Positions 1-12,300 of a stretch of DNA of 64,000 nucleotides are shown here, one piece after another (the stretch's first letter is position 1; the number at the start of each line of letters is the position of its first letter). The stretch covers positions 72,180,629 through 72,244,628 of the forward strand of contig OW121741.1 in assembly GCA_933228675.1 (NCBI GenBank), given 5' to 3'. Both the position numbers and the translations under genes were made by a program. The stretch comes from Stomorhina lunata. Taxonomy: Eukaryota > Arthropoda > Insecta > Diptera > Rhiniidae. The notes under the pieces are model-generated. The model was not told the origin of the DNA. It saw only the letters and a program-made list of their open reading frames with translations, and made no database searches.

Positions 1-11
1 GTGAACTTTTT

Positions 12-53
12 CAATAGAGTGAACAGGCCTTGCACGAATTAGTTCACTCTATT
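12..53. repeat. Short perfect inverted repeat
   Basis: CAATAGAGTGAAC at 12-24 is followed 16 bases later by its exact reverse complement at 41-53. It could form a 13-bp stem. It may be the end of an inverted-repeat element that continues left of the window. Nothing else identifies it. Confidence 0.55.
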
Positions 54-560
54 GCGATTCCACTGTATCATATTTTTTTAAGGATTAGTTAATTAGTGAA
101 AACAATGGTTTTATTTGTTCCTGAATTTCATCTCCTTCCTTTTGATGTTCGCGGTTAAAATGCGATTTTTGGTTGCAATTCAATATTTCACAAAACGGCT
201 AAATACATATATTTATTTAAAGTTTTTCACTTTTTACATCTTATGTCTCGTCGAAAGAATTCTGCGGCTAGCTGTTAGAGTGTCCCAAAAATAAAAACAA
301 ATTTCAAAAGCATCAAATTTAAGTAAGTAAGAGTCAATCTTATGTAAAAACTTATACAAAAAAGAAGATTTAAATTGTTTAAGTTTTAAAATAATTTTAA
401 AAAAGTTTTAAAATAATTACAAAAAATCGTATACAAATATTTTTCCAAAAATTACAACAAAGCAAAAAAAAGCAGGGAAAAGCAAAGTTATTTTCACATG
501 ATTTTGGATCTAAAAATAAAAATTGTTTTTATTAATTATAAGCTGCTAAGTTTTAAACAT

Positions 561-630
561 ATGAAGTAGCTCAATGGAAGAGTCTCTGCCTAGCAGTCGG
601 AGGGTCTGGGTTCGAGCCCCCATGGGATCA
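561..630 (+). mobile_element. tRNA-like sequence with pol III A and B boxes (SINE head or tRNA pseudogene)
   Basis: A perfect A box, TAGCTCAATGG, lies at 567-577 and a B box, GGTTCGAGCCC, at 609-619, with normal tRNA spacing. The D arm can form, and the anticodon arm nearly forms around an AGC triplet. The T stem has mismatches and the acceptor ends do not pair, so this is not a functional tRNA. An A/T-rich tail follows. A tRNA-derived SINE head or a decayed tRNA copy fits best. No second copy was found in the window. Confidence 0.55.
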
Positions 631-1698
631 TAAAAAATTTTGTATTTCGTTTAAAAATATATGTTTTTAATAAAACAACAACAAAAAAGTTGTTGCTGTT
701 GTTGTTGTTGCTTTCAAATTGCATACCCAAGTCATTACTTTTCTGCAATTAGTAAGTACTTGCCTCCAATGACATCCCCATGTTAATGTAATGACTTAAA
801 CAGCGAATGAGTAAGTAGTTCGTGTTCAATAGATTAACTGTTTAACTCATTATTTGGTAATGAAAAGTTTTACTGGGTAAATTAGTGTTTTTTGTGATTT
901 TTATGAACTTTTAAAAAACCCATTAGTTTAAAAATGTATAAAAATTCGAGATGGGTGTAAGTAAACCCTTGCCATTCACGAAGAGAGAAATCAAAAATTG
1001 TATCCATTATATATTCCAAAGGGTCAATATATGATCAAATTTTTTCATAAACACAAATAAGTGTTTTTGACAGTTTAAAAATTTAGTCCTTGGTTTAATG
1101 TTTTCCTGATTTTTCCATATACTCTCATGGTTGGTTTCATTATGTACTTCCGTCAGTTATTCTAATCCAATAGGATTGTTTAATGTTGACTTGAAGTGTT
1201 CCATCCACCGTATTAATTGTTCATCCGATGTTGCTTGTGTTAGCCAAGGTTTTCTTTTATGATATTTAAATCCTAGTGTTTGTTGACCAACCTCTCTATT
1301 AATGGGTGGTGTAAGTGTTGTGGAATTAGATGCTCTTGCTATGTGATTGAGTTCTGTGTGATGTTCTTTGAATTAACTTCATTTTTTAAGTGTCGAAAGT
1401 AGCATTAAAATGATGTAAGAGATACTTCACTCTTTTCTCTGAGTAAAGTCCACCGATAGTGGACTACTACTGTTATGCATGTGTCACACAGTGCTATCGT
1501 TAAAATTCGTTCCCGAAAGTAGACCTTTGTGGTCGATTCGCCTGTTTTATTTGAAGTAAAGTAAAAAGTTAAAAATTTTTCCAGAGCAAATAATTGCAAA
1601 TTCGTATTCGGAATTCCAATTTATTTAGTTTATAATTCCAAATTAGATTTACGAATATTTTATGATCTAACACTTACTTTATCTATTTTGTTTTACAG

Positions 1699-1901
1699 CC
1701 AAAAGACCCAATGAATTAAATAATCAAAGACCAACACTGGGTCATACTCAAACAACCCGTAAACCGAATCAACGTTATCGTGAGGGTTATCACTATCAAC
1801 CTGTTGCGTCTACGTCCCGCCAGAGTCCCACATTCGTCTTAGGCGATGACATTGGGGCCGGTCCATCCACATCCCGATCCAATGATAATTCTAGTGCGTG
1901 A
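1699..1901 (+). CDS. 3'-terminal coding exon of an unrecognised gene
   Basis: The exon starts after a pyrimidine-rich tract and TTTTACAG, and the frame stays open to TGA at 1899-1901. It encodes about 66 residues after a split codon (two bases at 1699-1700). The peptide begins KRPNELNNQRPTLGH and ends GPSTSRSNDNSSA. It is hydrophilic, rich in Ser, Thr, Gln, Asn and Arg, and has no membrane segment or catalytic motif, so it looks like a disordered C-terminal tail. Its less AT-rich composition stands out sharply from the flanks, which supports real coding. Earlier exons must lie to the left. I do not recognise the protein. Confidence 0.72.
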
Positions 1902-3640
1902 TAGTTTTTATTCCTCATTACATTAATTAATATTTAATAAAAAAAAAACATAAATTTTAAAAAAAGATAAAATAATTAAATGCATTGAACAAATCTTTGG
2001 AAAAAAGTGAAAAAAGTGAAAAAAAAATTAGTAATGATATTAAGAAATTGGAAATTTAATTGTAATGAAATTAGTTAAAAAATTAAAAAAAAGAAAAGAA
2101 AAACAATAAAATTAATTGGAAACTTTAAATGAAAATTTTAATTGAATTAAGAATGAAATGAATAAAACAATAATACCGTTAAATTTGTATCTGTGTAAAA
2201 TTTAAAAAATTAAGAAATAACAAAATAATTAAATGAAATGAAATATAACTGGAAATTCAAGAATTTAAAACAAAATTAAATTAATAATAATAATAAAAAT
2301 GGCAACCAATAAATTAAAAACAAAATCCAAACATATTTAGAACAAACATACAAGCAAAAACTATAGATTAAAAAAACAAATACATAAGAACAAAAAAACA
2401 GAAAATAATAACTACTAAATAATTAAACAAAAAAAATAGATAAAAACAGTACTGATAAACAAATTTTGAAACAAAAAAATTCAAGCAAAAAAAAAAATAT
2501 ACAATAACACAAACTCCCTTTAAATTCACCCCAAACATTTCTAAAATATAATTTTTGTAATTTTTTTAAAATTATTTCAAAACATTATTAGAATTAAAGA
2601 AAGCAAAAATATTGCATTTGTAAAAAATCTTAAAAAAAAAAATCAATTAAAAATTCATTAAAACAAAAATTTTCTCGAAACAATTTAAGAGAAATAAAAT
2701 CAATTTTACAGTAAAAGCAATTTGTAACAAATCCATAGCATAACGAGTATTTGTGAAATCAAACTACAAACAGGAAACGGTTACTTCTTTTTAGCGCAAA
2801 TGAAACATGAAACGAAACATTTTGGAAAATAACGGATCGTTAACTCACTTAACACACTCTGACACTCCCAGTCAAAACTAAAACAGAATTCTCTCACACA
2901 TTTACAAAAATATACATACACATAAGTACATACATACATACATCCTTAAATTAGGACAAAGTTTAGACATATTTCTTTTTTAAGAACTTTTTCTTTTTGG
3001 AATATATTTGTATTGTATACCCCAAGTGTATCCATACACACCCTATCCAGCCCATAGTAAGACAAAACTTACGATGAAGCAAGAAATTGTATAACTACTT
3101 CAAAGGACGAAAAGGAGCAGGAAGCGGACAAAAACGAAAGAAATCAATTAAAAATCAACTGCAGTCAAACAAAAACAATGAAATTAATGAGAATAACAAA
3201 AATCTTATAAATACATAAATAATTAAAAATAGAAAAATTGTTATGTATGTAATTGTGCCCCATTTTTTCTTTTTGATAATAACAAAACATGAATGAACAT
3301 GATCTACATATAAATATAAAAAATGAAAAATCAACAAAATACTTATAAAACAAATAAAAATGCATCTAAAACACTTGTAATCGAAAAAATATTAACAACA
3401 AAAAACATATTTTATTTATTTTTTTTTTATTTTTTGGTAAACAAGAGATTATAAATAAAACAAAAATACAAACAAAAAAATAAATAAATGACAACAAAAA
3501 CTAATTAATTAAGCATGAGAAGAAAATGAAAATCATCTTGTTATAAACGTAGTTTTGCTTATTTTTTAATAAAGGAATAACAAAAAAAATTATATAAATG
3601 AAAAATTGTATCAATAATTAAACAAGTCTTTTAATTGGGA
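1902..3640 (+). other. Probable A-rich 3' UTR and downstream region
   Basis: Directly after the TGA the + strand becomes extremely A-rich, with long runs built from AAT, AAA and CAA and few G or C. An AATAAA lies at 1936-1941, only 35 bases after the stop, and many more follow, so the true poly(A) site cannot be chosen. Short ORFs on both strands here are low-complexity and not credible genes. Confidence 0.5.
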
Positions 3641-3892
3641 ATTGTGAACTACTTAAATATATTTAATTTATGGCATACTTTTAGGCAGTTCAAAAAATTT
3701 CTTTTTATTACATTTGTGTGCGGTTATAACGATAAATTTGAGTCGTTTTATATACCTAACGCACTTCCATAATAACTTAATTGAATACGAGGGTTGCCTT
3801 TTATCTTTCAGATTAGACGACATCTGGAAACTAATACATATGGACGTCAGCAACAAAAATTTAACAATTCTTGTAAACTGACAAAGCTATTT

Positions 3893-4680
3893 ATACCTTT
3901 CACCACCATAGGTGGAAAGGGTATTATAAGTTTGTGCTGATGTATGTAACGCATAGAAATATTTGTCTTTTTCTTTTAGTATACCTTTTAGTATACCAAT
4001 AGGCTTAGAATCACTTTTTGAGTCGATTTAACGATGTCAGTCCGTCCGTCTGTCTGGCTGGCCGGCTCGCTGGACCCACATGTAAACCATGTAATCAAAG
4101 TGCAGGCCGCAATTCTAAAGATAATATCATGAAATTTGGCACAGATCATTTTTTTGATAGTGGGACCATGGCTCTTGAAATTCGTAAAAATCGGTGAATT
4201 ATTTATGGTACCTATAATAGGTCCCACTTAACGGAATTGATATATTGGCCAGAAATATCAATATTTTTCATGAAATTTAAACTAAATACTGTTTATGTAA
4301 ACTAAATCACTGTACCAAATTTCGTTGAAATCGGTTCACATTTGACCATAGCTCCCATACAAACTCTTCTGTCAGAACGCACTAAATGAGACAAAAATCA
4401 CTAAAACGCTCGTAAATCTAAAGATAATGGAAATTTTAAGTTTTTTTTTTTTGTATACATAATTTCTGTAACAACTGTAATCAATTTGATAAATTTCGAG
4501 ATAATCGATCCATATTTGACCCTAGCTCTCATATAAGTCCAAATGACGGAAATAACTTAAATATATAAGTTTTTAGAAAATTTAGCAAATATTTGTCTTT
4601 ATACAGGAAAAAGAACACCTTTGACCTTAGTGGTGAAGGGTATCGTATGGTCGGGCTTGACCGACTATAGCACTTACTTG
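3893..4680. repeat. Dispersed repeat, family B
   Basis: The left end holds ATACCTTTCACC facing GGTGGAAAGGGTAT. The right end reads GGTGAAGGGTAT followed by GGTCGGGCTTGACCGACTAT. The interior repeats phrases such as GAAATTTGGCACAGA and 'aaatcggt..catatttgacc'. Related copies occur at 42440-42745 and 45900-46530. The short palindromic ends suggest a non-autonomous element. No coding capacity is seen. Confidence 0.65.
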
Positions 4681-4682
4681 TT

Positions 4683-4890
4683 TTTGGTTAAAAATTTCTC
4701 AAAGACAACAAAATAGCCCATTTTCCCCATGCAAATGGGATTTTAAACCCGATGCGCACCCATTGAACGTTGTCCGATTTGGCTCAAACTTTCATAACTA
4801 AACTTTTAGAGCTAGTGTCATAATATTCCGTTGGAAAACATTTCAAATCAAAGAAAACAATTTTCGCTGTCACCCATGTGGTGATATTCA
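4683..4890. repeat. Fragment of foldback family C (single arm)
   Basis: This segment matches the right arm of the foldback element at 24054-25468. Shared phrases include CCCATTTTCCCCAT, ATGGGATTTTAAACCCGATG, GTCCGATTTGGCTCAAA and CTAGTGTCATAATATTCCG, and it ends in GTCACCC. Only one arm is present, abutting the family B repeat. Confidence 0.6.
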
Positions 4891-5834
4891 CCCACTGTAA
4901 AAATCTTATATCATTTCCTCTACAATTTCGACAACAAAATAACAGTTTTATACCTCTTCTTAATATGAAAGTAGTAGTCAAATAAAAAAGTTTTTTGTAT
5001 ATACTTTAAATTTAAAAATTTTGACTTAACTCACTTTCGAGGAACGAGCGATATGTAAACGTCAGCACCAAAACTTAAAAATTCTTGTAAACTGTAAATA
5101 GCCTTCACCAATTGTGTTTCAATGGTTAAGTACATAATCGGACAATCATTTGTGTTTGTACAGATGGACGAGTCCTAAAGAAATTATATGATATGATGAT
5201 TGGCCGATCTTTGCAAGATCGCTCTAATTAGCACAGAATTTTAAGTGTATATGTGTTTACATATGTAAGTTTTGAACCGATATATCGAGCCCTTAGATTT
5301 AAATAATCGTAAGCGACATTCCGTTAAATATCTCTTGAACTATTAGAGATAGCGTTACACAGTAAGCATATTTTTGTTTCTTTTTTAAGTAGTTTTTGAA
5401 TGTGTAAAAACCTTTTTGATATTCTTATATTTACGAAAGTTATATGGACCAACAGGTCTTACATGCAATGGTGCTCAACTTCGGCTCAGTGTAGAAGCCA
5501 CTGGCTAAAAATAGTCATGTTTTTAAAAATTGGTCTAAAACTCCAACTACCCATTGGCCCATTTCTGCATATTGCGCCACAATCCGCACAGTAGCTTAAA
5601 AATTATTGAAGTAAAACTAAAAAACTTCACATACAATACCATAACTTCTAAACCATTTGAAAAAAATTTAATTAGATTGTCGAAAGTAGCAAACTAACAA
5701 AGAACAAAACTGTTATGCACCAAAACATTCCCCGTTTTTGTTTAATTAAGATTTTTTGTCACTTACGATCAATATTTTTCCTGTCGCTTGCGATCATTTC
5801 AATCTAAGGGCTCGATATAAACTATTCTCTAAGT

Positions 5835-6170
5835 TATAAGTGTATTATATACTTACTTAAATGGCTTATATTTACATCCTGTTAAGGTCAAAGGCCGAGC
5901 TAATTTTAGAATTCCATGCGCTTCGATCTTGTGCGCTTATTCTCCAATTTCGTAGGTCAAGCTTTAAACGATATTCCCTACTTGGTCTTCCCATCGAAGT
6001 TTCGGACGTCCTCTTGTACAAGTTCTCTCAGGAACATTTGTTGGCTCTTACCTGTTTTAACTGTTGAGGTTGTATCAGTTAATGCCATCCTGCATAGCCT
6101 TATTAACTTCGTAGTTATGCTAAACTCACACATTGCATTAAACACTTTCGTTCGTATCGGGCTTTAGCCT
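5835..6170 (-). repeat. Dispersed repeat, family D (reverse copy)
   Basis: It begins ACTTACTTAAATGG and contains TTAAGGTCAAAGGCCGAGC, the reverse complement of the block CTCGGCCTTTGACCTTAA seen at 37235, 40375 and 48610. In those + strand copies the block is followed by short AAGT repeats, like a LINE 3' tail. Short ORFs here are by-products of the repeat. Confidence 0.6.
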
Positions 6171-6239
6171 TTCACACAGTATGGCACATACATTTTTATC
6201 TCTTTTTTGTACACCGGAAAAAGAACACTGAGACTCTAA

Positions 6240-6850
6240 TCATCGGGCATACGTTCTTCTAACCATATAGTTTTTATAAGCTGGGATATACACATTATCA
6301 AGACCTGCTTTGTTATTTTTCAGTCGAGTTATTGCAATTCTAACCTCATTTTGGTTGGGTGGTGGACATATAACGCCTGTAGGCTTTATTTTTCTCAGCA
6401 GTGGCATTGCGGCACCCGTCATACCAAGAATTTTTAGAGGGAGGGTTTTAGAACCCTAGTACAGATTTACAGCTGCTGTTCGTTGCGAGAAATCGGTAGA
6501 AATTTGAATGAGGTTTGAGCTTTGTGACGTCAAACTTTCTTTGCGCTTCCGTGTTCTAACCTTGGCTAAAAAAGGAAATGATCGGAGTCCATATTAGCTC
6601 ATCGAATTAAGCGCACATCCAATACACTTGGAGAGTGTCTTCCGTCAACTACAACATGATCTATCTGATTTTTTGTCTTTGGTCGGGAGACACCCATGTC
6701 GCTTTATGAATTTTGGGTTTTAAAAATGACGAACATAAGAATGCGTAAATTTTGCCTCTCTGCTTTAACGATACTATTTATGGGGTATTGTTCTGCCGGT
6801 GTATACAGATTTGAGGTTCCTAGAGTGATTCTTCGCAAGATTTCCAATAT
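6240..6850 (-). mobile_element. LINE fragment: APE endonuclease end and linker to reverse transcriptase
   Basis: Read on the minus strand from about 6720, broken frames encode HKATWVSPD, then NQIDHVVVDGRHSPSVLDVR and a SDH motif, typical of the C-terminal part of an APE-type LINE endonuclease. The frame at 6422-6240 continues with PPNQNEVRIAITRLKNNKAG, the usual segment just before the RT domain. Several frameshifts and stops show it is dead. It appears to be the same family as the copies at 30095 and 33005 (inference: they cover different parts of one ORF). Confidence 0.75.
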
Positions 6851-8878
6851 GCAGATATAACATAACATTAATTTTATAATGCAAATAGTCTTTAAAATTT
6901 AGATATATACATGAGATATAAAGACTTTTAATTAATATCATGAATTTAGCTGAATAATTAAAATGAATACTTCAGCTCCGTATATAGGAAGAATTTTTCT
7001 TGCAAGTTTAATGTTTCTTAGGGTAAGCTCAGGATGTTGCATTTATGTACGCAAGATATACACGTATGTTTTGCAAATCACTTTTACGTGATTTTGAAAT
7101 CTGTAAAGAAGTGTGGCATGTAGAAATGTTATGTAAAATGAAAATATAGTTTGTATTTAACCGGCAGAGTTTGCCACTGGTTAGACTATTACATTTGCCG
7201 TTCTTACTTTGGTAAGGGCAAATGGAGTATTCAAAAACAAAGACAAGGCAGATGTTGCCGATTTGACTTTAATAATTAGAATCTGGTTTATTTTGGGAAG
7301 CAAGCCCTTTTTATACAAATTTCACTTAGTTTACTAATTACAAGAATTCTTATTCTATCTTATTCTAATGTTTAATCTATTCATGTTCTTTGTTTCATAT
7401 TTTGGGGAATCAACCAATCATATTTAAGTTCGTCTTTGCAGTCTTGAATGAATATGTTAATAAGCAATCAATACTACCAAACGATCAACAGAACATTCGT
7501 CATACTCAATATAGTATGTGTTAGGTTTATGTGCAGTGACTGCATTGCAGTTCATTACACTAACCCACTTGTTACAAATTTGATGACGAGTAGTTTTTGT
7601 TCACGTTATCGAATGACAATTGCATTTCAATAGGGTGTTCCGTTATGATTAGTTAATCAGAGTGTTAGTCATGGATACACTACAAATCACATTAATTTTT
7701 TAAGTCAAATTATTAATTGTTCACAAATTATTTTGAAAATTTGATAATTCAGTACATATAAGATGAAGAAGTTCTAGAAACTTATTGAAAAATTATCTGA
7801 AAATTATAAAAAATACAGCCTTTTTGAAAGAATATGGAATTCAGAAAGTGGTTTGCAAAACATACCCGATAGATATAGGTTTTGAAAGTTTTTTATTAAG
7901 TTAGTGAGGAACTATATTGATACATAACACTTCAATACAATAATTTGATATTCTCAGTCACAAAGTTCTATATTATAGCATACCAAAATATCTTGGGCGT
8001 TTTCTTGGATGTATGTATGGGAATTATGGTCTTATATGGACAAATTTCGGATCAAATTAAATATTTTAGAATGCTTTTAATAAAAAAAAAATTATCTTTT
8101 AATAAAATGCATTTGCGATTTAAAGGAACTAAATTTTGTTTTAAAAATGTTACTAACAAATGTGTAAGCTGCAACATATTCTTTTGACTACTTAAAGCTG
8201 CAGTATATTTTTAATAAAGCTGGAAGGTACATAAGTTGTCGATTAACTTGAATTGAAAATTATTATTTTCCAACACTGATAAACAATTATTAAAGGTATT
8301 TATAATCCAGAGTATCTTGTCTAGTGAAATAGTAAAAAAGTAGTTGTGAGCACACTTTTACAATTTACTTTATCCATGCTCTTGAGCTAATGTTTTATAT
8401 CTTTCCTAGTCTATTTTTATCCATTTTAGTGTCCATAGTGTTCAAAAATATTAATTTTGCCTTCAAACGAATATATTTTAAAAAAGAGTACATTTTTCAA
8501 AAAAGCCAACTAGTGGTAAAGCAATTTGAATGTATTTTGTTATTGTAGAGTGCTACATTACTTATTAACAATTTTATTACACAAAGTACTCTGTATTTTG
8601 AATATCTTAATTGTTTTTTTCCCTTGGTTAAAGAAATATTAATAATTACAATTTAGAAGAAGAAAGCATCATTCATGTTTTATAATGCGATTTATAATAT
8701 CAAAACAAGATTGTTTCCCAAAGAACCAGGTAAATAGAATAAATTTCAATTCTTTTTATAAAAGATTTATAAATTTATTTAGAGTTTAAATTTGAAACTT
8801 AAATACAAATATTATTTTGCAAATAATTTTTATTAGTACAATCCTGTTTTAGGGATTTAAAATATTTTTAACATTAAA
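6851..8878. other. Intergenic DNA, nothing assigned
   Basis: AT-rich sequence between a LINE fragment and the 3' end of the hydrolase gene. ORFs are short and low-complexity. Around 7145-7680 the sequence is less AT-biased and could be an old repeat or solo LTR, but no terminal repeats or target duplication could be shown. Confidence 0.4.
8829..8834 (-). terminator. Poly(A) signal candidate for the hydrolase gene
   Basis: On the minus strand AATAAA lies about 45 bases after the stop codon at 8879. A second AATAAA lies at 8774-8779. Confidence 0.5.
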
Positions 8879-9344
8879 TTATTTCAAACCTAAATCCTTT
8901 TCAATGGTGTGGGAACAAACAGCCATCATTTGGTCTTTTACGCGATTAAAGTTCTCAACAGCCTTTGGCTTAGCCTCTGGCCATTGACCCAAATCGCGGT
9001 AGATGGGACGACAGAACTTCATCCGGAAGTTAGAGTTGGCAAATGCAATAATTTCATCCAAACGATTCATTAATTTGGCCATAATACACAAACGCATAAC
9101 ACGGAAACGCACCTCAGCATTTTGTGTGTTTTTCAAATTGTAAAAAGTTTCCAATAGTTCAATCTTTTTCTCCGATAAATCTTTGATTTCTTTGCACTCA
9201 ATTAATTTTCCTAAGAAATCAATTAATTGATGTGTTGAAATAGTTTGTTTAATTTCATCAGCATTCTTAGCTAACTCCTCGGTAGTCTTAGTACTCCACA
9301 ATGTTGCTAGGTTTTTGGAAACATTAGCCAAAGATTCATCAAAC
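8879..9344 (-). CDS. LTA4H-like coding exon 5 (last)
   Basis: Encodes residues 460-614 of the helical C-terminal domain, including FRMKFCRPIYRDL, which holds the carboxylate-binding Arg567 and Lys569, and ends DLGLK then stop. Confidence 0.93.
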
Positions 9345-12300
9345 CTTTAATAGAATTTTATGTTTTTAAATAAGAAATAAGAAAATAAAATAAAGATATA
9401 AAATCTTACTTAGGTATAATTGGAGGCATTCCCTCACATGTTAACCATAGGTCCCAATCAATTTCATTAAGTTTATCCTTTTTATCGGTATCAATGAAAT
9501 AGTCATATAAAGCTGATTTGAAATCATCAGTAACAACAGATTTGTATGAGAACTTCTTTAAATATGTACGCAAGAAAGGCTCAAATACTTCTGGTCCTCC
9601 AAGTAAATCCTCAATATAACGTAAGAAAGTAGAACCTTTAATGTAAGGCACACTGGAAAAGGCATCGTCTGGGCCACAGTTAGACAAATCAACCACAAGT
9701 TTCGTCAGCTCGGGGCTGTTGGCCAATTGAGTGCGAATCTTTAATTTAAATAATTCATTAATATATTAAAATGGTCACTGTGCGTTTTAACTAAACTTAC
9801 ACATTCTTGCAAATCTGTCAAGTTACGGATCATATGAAAATCGCGCTCTTTTGCACCTTGCATACGACCCACAATCTTTGTCTCCACAAAAACGGTAAAT
9901 CCTTCATTTAACCAAAAATGTTCGAAATTTTTGTTGGTCACCAAATTACCAGTCCAGCTGTGAGCAATTTCATGAGCAACCACATCAGCCAATGACTTAT
10001 CACCAGCCAACAATGTGGGTGTAACAAAAGTTAAGCAAGGATTTTCCATACCACCGAATGGAAAGGAAGGTGGCATCACCAAAAGATCATACTGTTTCCA
10101 TACATATGGACCACAAATGTCAGAAGCTGTTTTTAACATTTCCGATGTTTGCGAGAACTCTTCAGCGCAGGCGTCAATTATGCCTTGCTCAGCCCATACA
10201 TTGGAGTTGGGTCCCAAAGGTTTTGAAACCAATTTTCCAATGGCTATCGCCAAAAGATAAGCTGGTATTGGAACTTCCTGTTTGAAAGTCGTTACACCAT
10301 CTTCTTTTTTTGCTACTAAAGCACTCATTAGTGCTGTCAGTTCCTTGGGATGTTGTACAGTCGCTTCATATGTGAATTTTACGGCAGGTGTATCTTGACA
10401 GGGCATAACTGAACGTGCGTGTATGGCTTGACATTGACTGAACATGTAGGGATGTTGCTTGCCTAGAGTTTGTTCAGGATTCAACCATTGTAGTCCACTG
10501 GCATTGCTTGCAGTTTCATAATCGATACGAACAAATAAACTGAAAGAGTTTTTAAATTGTTTTTAAATAATGTTTACCTACAACTGTTTGTTTTTGGGTC
10601 AATTTTTTATTTTTTTATTGTATATTTATGGACATTACGAATGGCACTAATCTTTAAATGTAATAAATAAAAATAAATCATTCATGTTTTCAATAGCTTT
10701 AAAGATAAAATCATACAATATTTCAAATCTGATAAGTCTAAATTTGATGTCTGAAGTGTTATCGCAACAAAAACAAATACTTACTCTCCAGTAGCTGTTC
10801 CCTGGGGCAATTCCAATGTAAGTTTAGCACCGATATCGTCAACAGCGTCACTTACAAAATGATTTAAAGGAATTGAATTTTTTCCAGAAACAATTTCAGC
10901 ATTTAAAATCTTGACATCACGTACATCTAAAAGCTGGTAAACGAAATATATGATTATAAAAGAACTTGGATAGTAAAGACAATCGAGGACGATCAAATCT
11001 TGATTTACAATTTTGTTTGGGATCTTTGCGAACTGATTGATATCTGGCTAATAACGATATCAAAGAGCTTTTTTAAGAGATCCGGATGGTTCGACTTGGG
11101 CAACAGTGATATCCTTTTTGATTACTTTATTGTAATCAGAATGAGCTTAATGAGACTGATAACCACACTAACACGCTCACCTAGTTGATATGCAAAACAA
11201 CATATGTACAGTGGTGGACAATACATATTAGACTACATTCGCAGATTTGGTCAATTAACAAAATCTCTAAATCTATCAACAATATATGTACATCAAAATT
11301 TTTATTAAATAGAAATAAAGTGGCTAAATTATAAAAAAAAATTACAAATTTGGCTTCAGAAATTATTCAGAGTCAAAAATTTATTGAGAAAAAAATCAAG
11401 GGTCGAAAACTTAAATGACAAAACATATTAATATTTTGTGGAAAATCCTTTGTTTTCACGAACGGCTTTGAATTGTTTGGCATGGAAGAAATTGAAACAT
11501 CGATGATCTTTGTGTCTATATGTCTATAATTAGGCTTCGAATTTAATTTTTATCACCACACTCCCTCGCGATTAATTTTCTTGTTTACAATTTCCCAAAG
11601 ATTTTCGATCGGGTAAAGGTCTATAAGTTTGACCTCTCGAAACCAATCTTGATTTCGAACGGTCTGGGAATATTTTTCTGGTGAATGCGTCGGCACCCTC
11701 AACAAAAAAAATCTATTAAATGGACAGATTCGTGTGCCAAAACATTTTGAAAAATACCATATTGCCCTACGCTGAGTGGACGAGATGTATCAAATATTGC
11801 ATTCGGATACAAGGGAATGGCCGGCGCAATCCCCAGATCTTAACCCGATAATTTTTGATTTTCTTTAGGAAATTGTAAAAAAAAATAATCTCTAGGGAGT
11901 GTGTGGAGATGCAAATAAAATTATTCAATAGAATTGCCAGTGTATTTTAACTAGAAATAAAACAAATGTTTGATGCACATATTGGTAAAAAAGTACTAGC
12001 AGGTAAAAAAGTACTAGCAGGGCAGAAAGTTTGTAGCCTAAAACATATAAGTCGAAAAAATGACGGTTTTGTCATTCCGTTTGTAATTTCGAGATAGCCG
12101 AGGCTCTAAAAATACCAAATGTATGTCTTTGCAATATTTTTAATAAATATTTGGGTATTCCAATGCTCTGTTCAAAGTAGCTGCTGCACGAGCACCCAAA
12201 TCGTCGACATTTTGAGTATAGGGGCTGTTCACATATTACGTAACGCTATTTTCGCAGATTTTTTTTTTCTTTGGAGGGTTTGAAGGGTACAATCCCGAAT

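Larger units (their letters stand above)
1..1698. other. Non-coding stretch upstream of the first exon
   Basis: No convincing coding exon is visible. The stretch ends in a pyrimidine-rich tract and TTTTACAG at 1691-1698, so at least its right part is probably intron of the + strand gene whose last exon starts at 1699. It contains a short perfect hairpin (12-53), a tRNA-like sequence (561-630), a TTAAGTAAGTAAG tract near 320 like those at the ends of another repeat family here, and a CAA/TTG-rich foldback near 676-715. Confidence 0.6.

Noticed and set aside
561..630. Functional tRNA-Ala(AGC)
   Set aside because: The acceptor stem does not pair and the T stem has mismatches.
7145..7680. Solo LTR
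   Set aside because: No TG...CA ends with a target duplication or second LTR could be shown.
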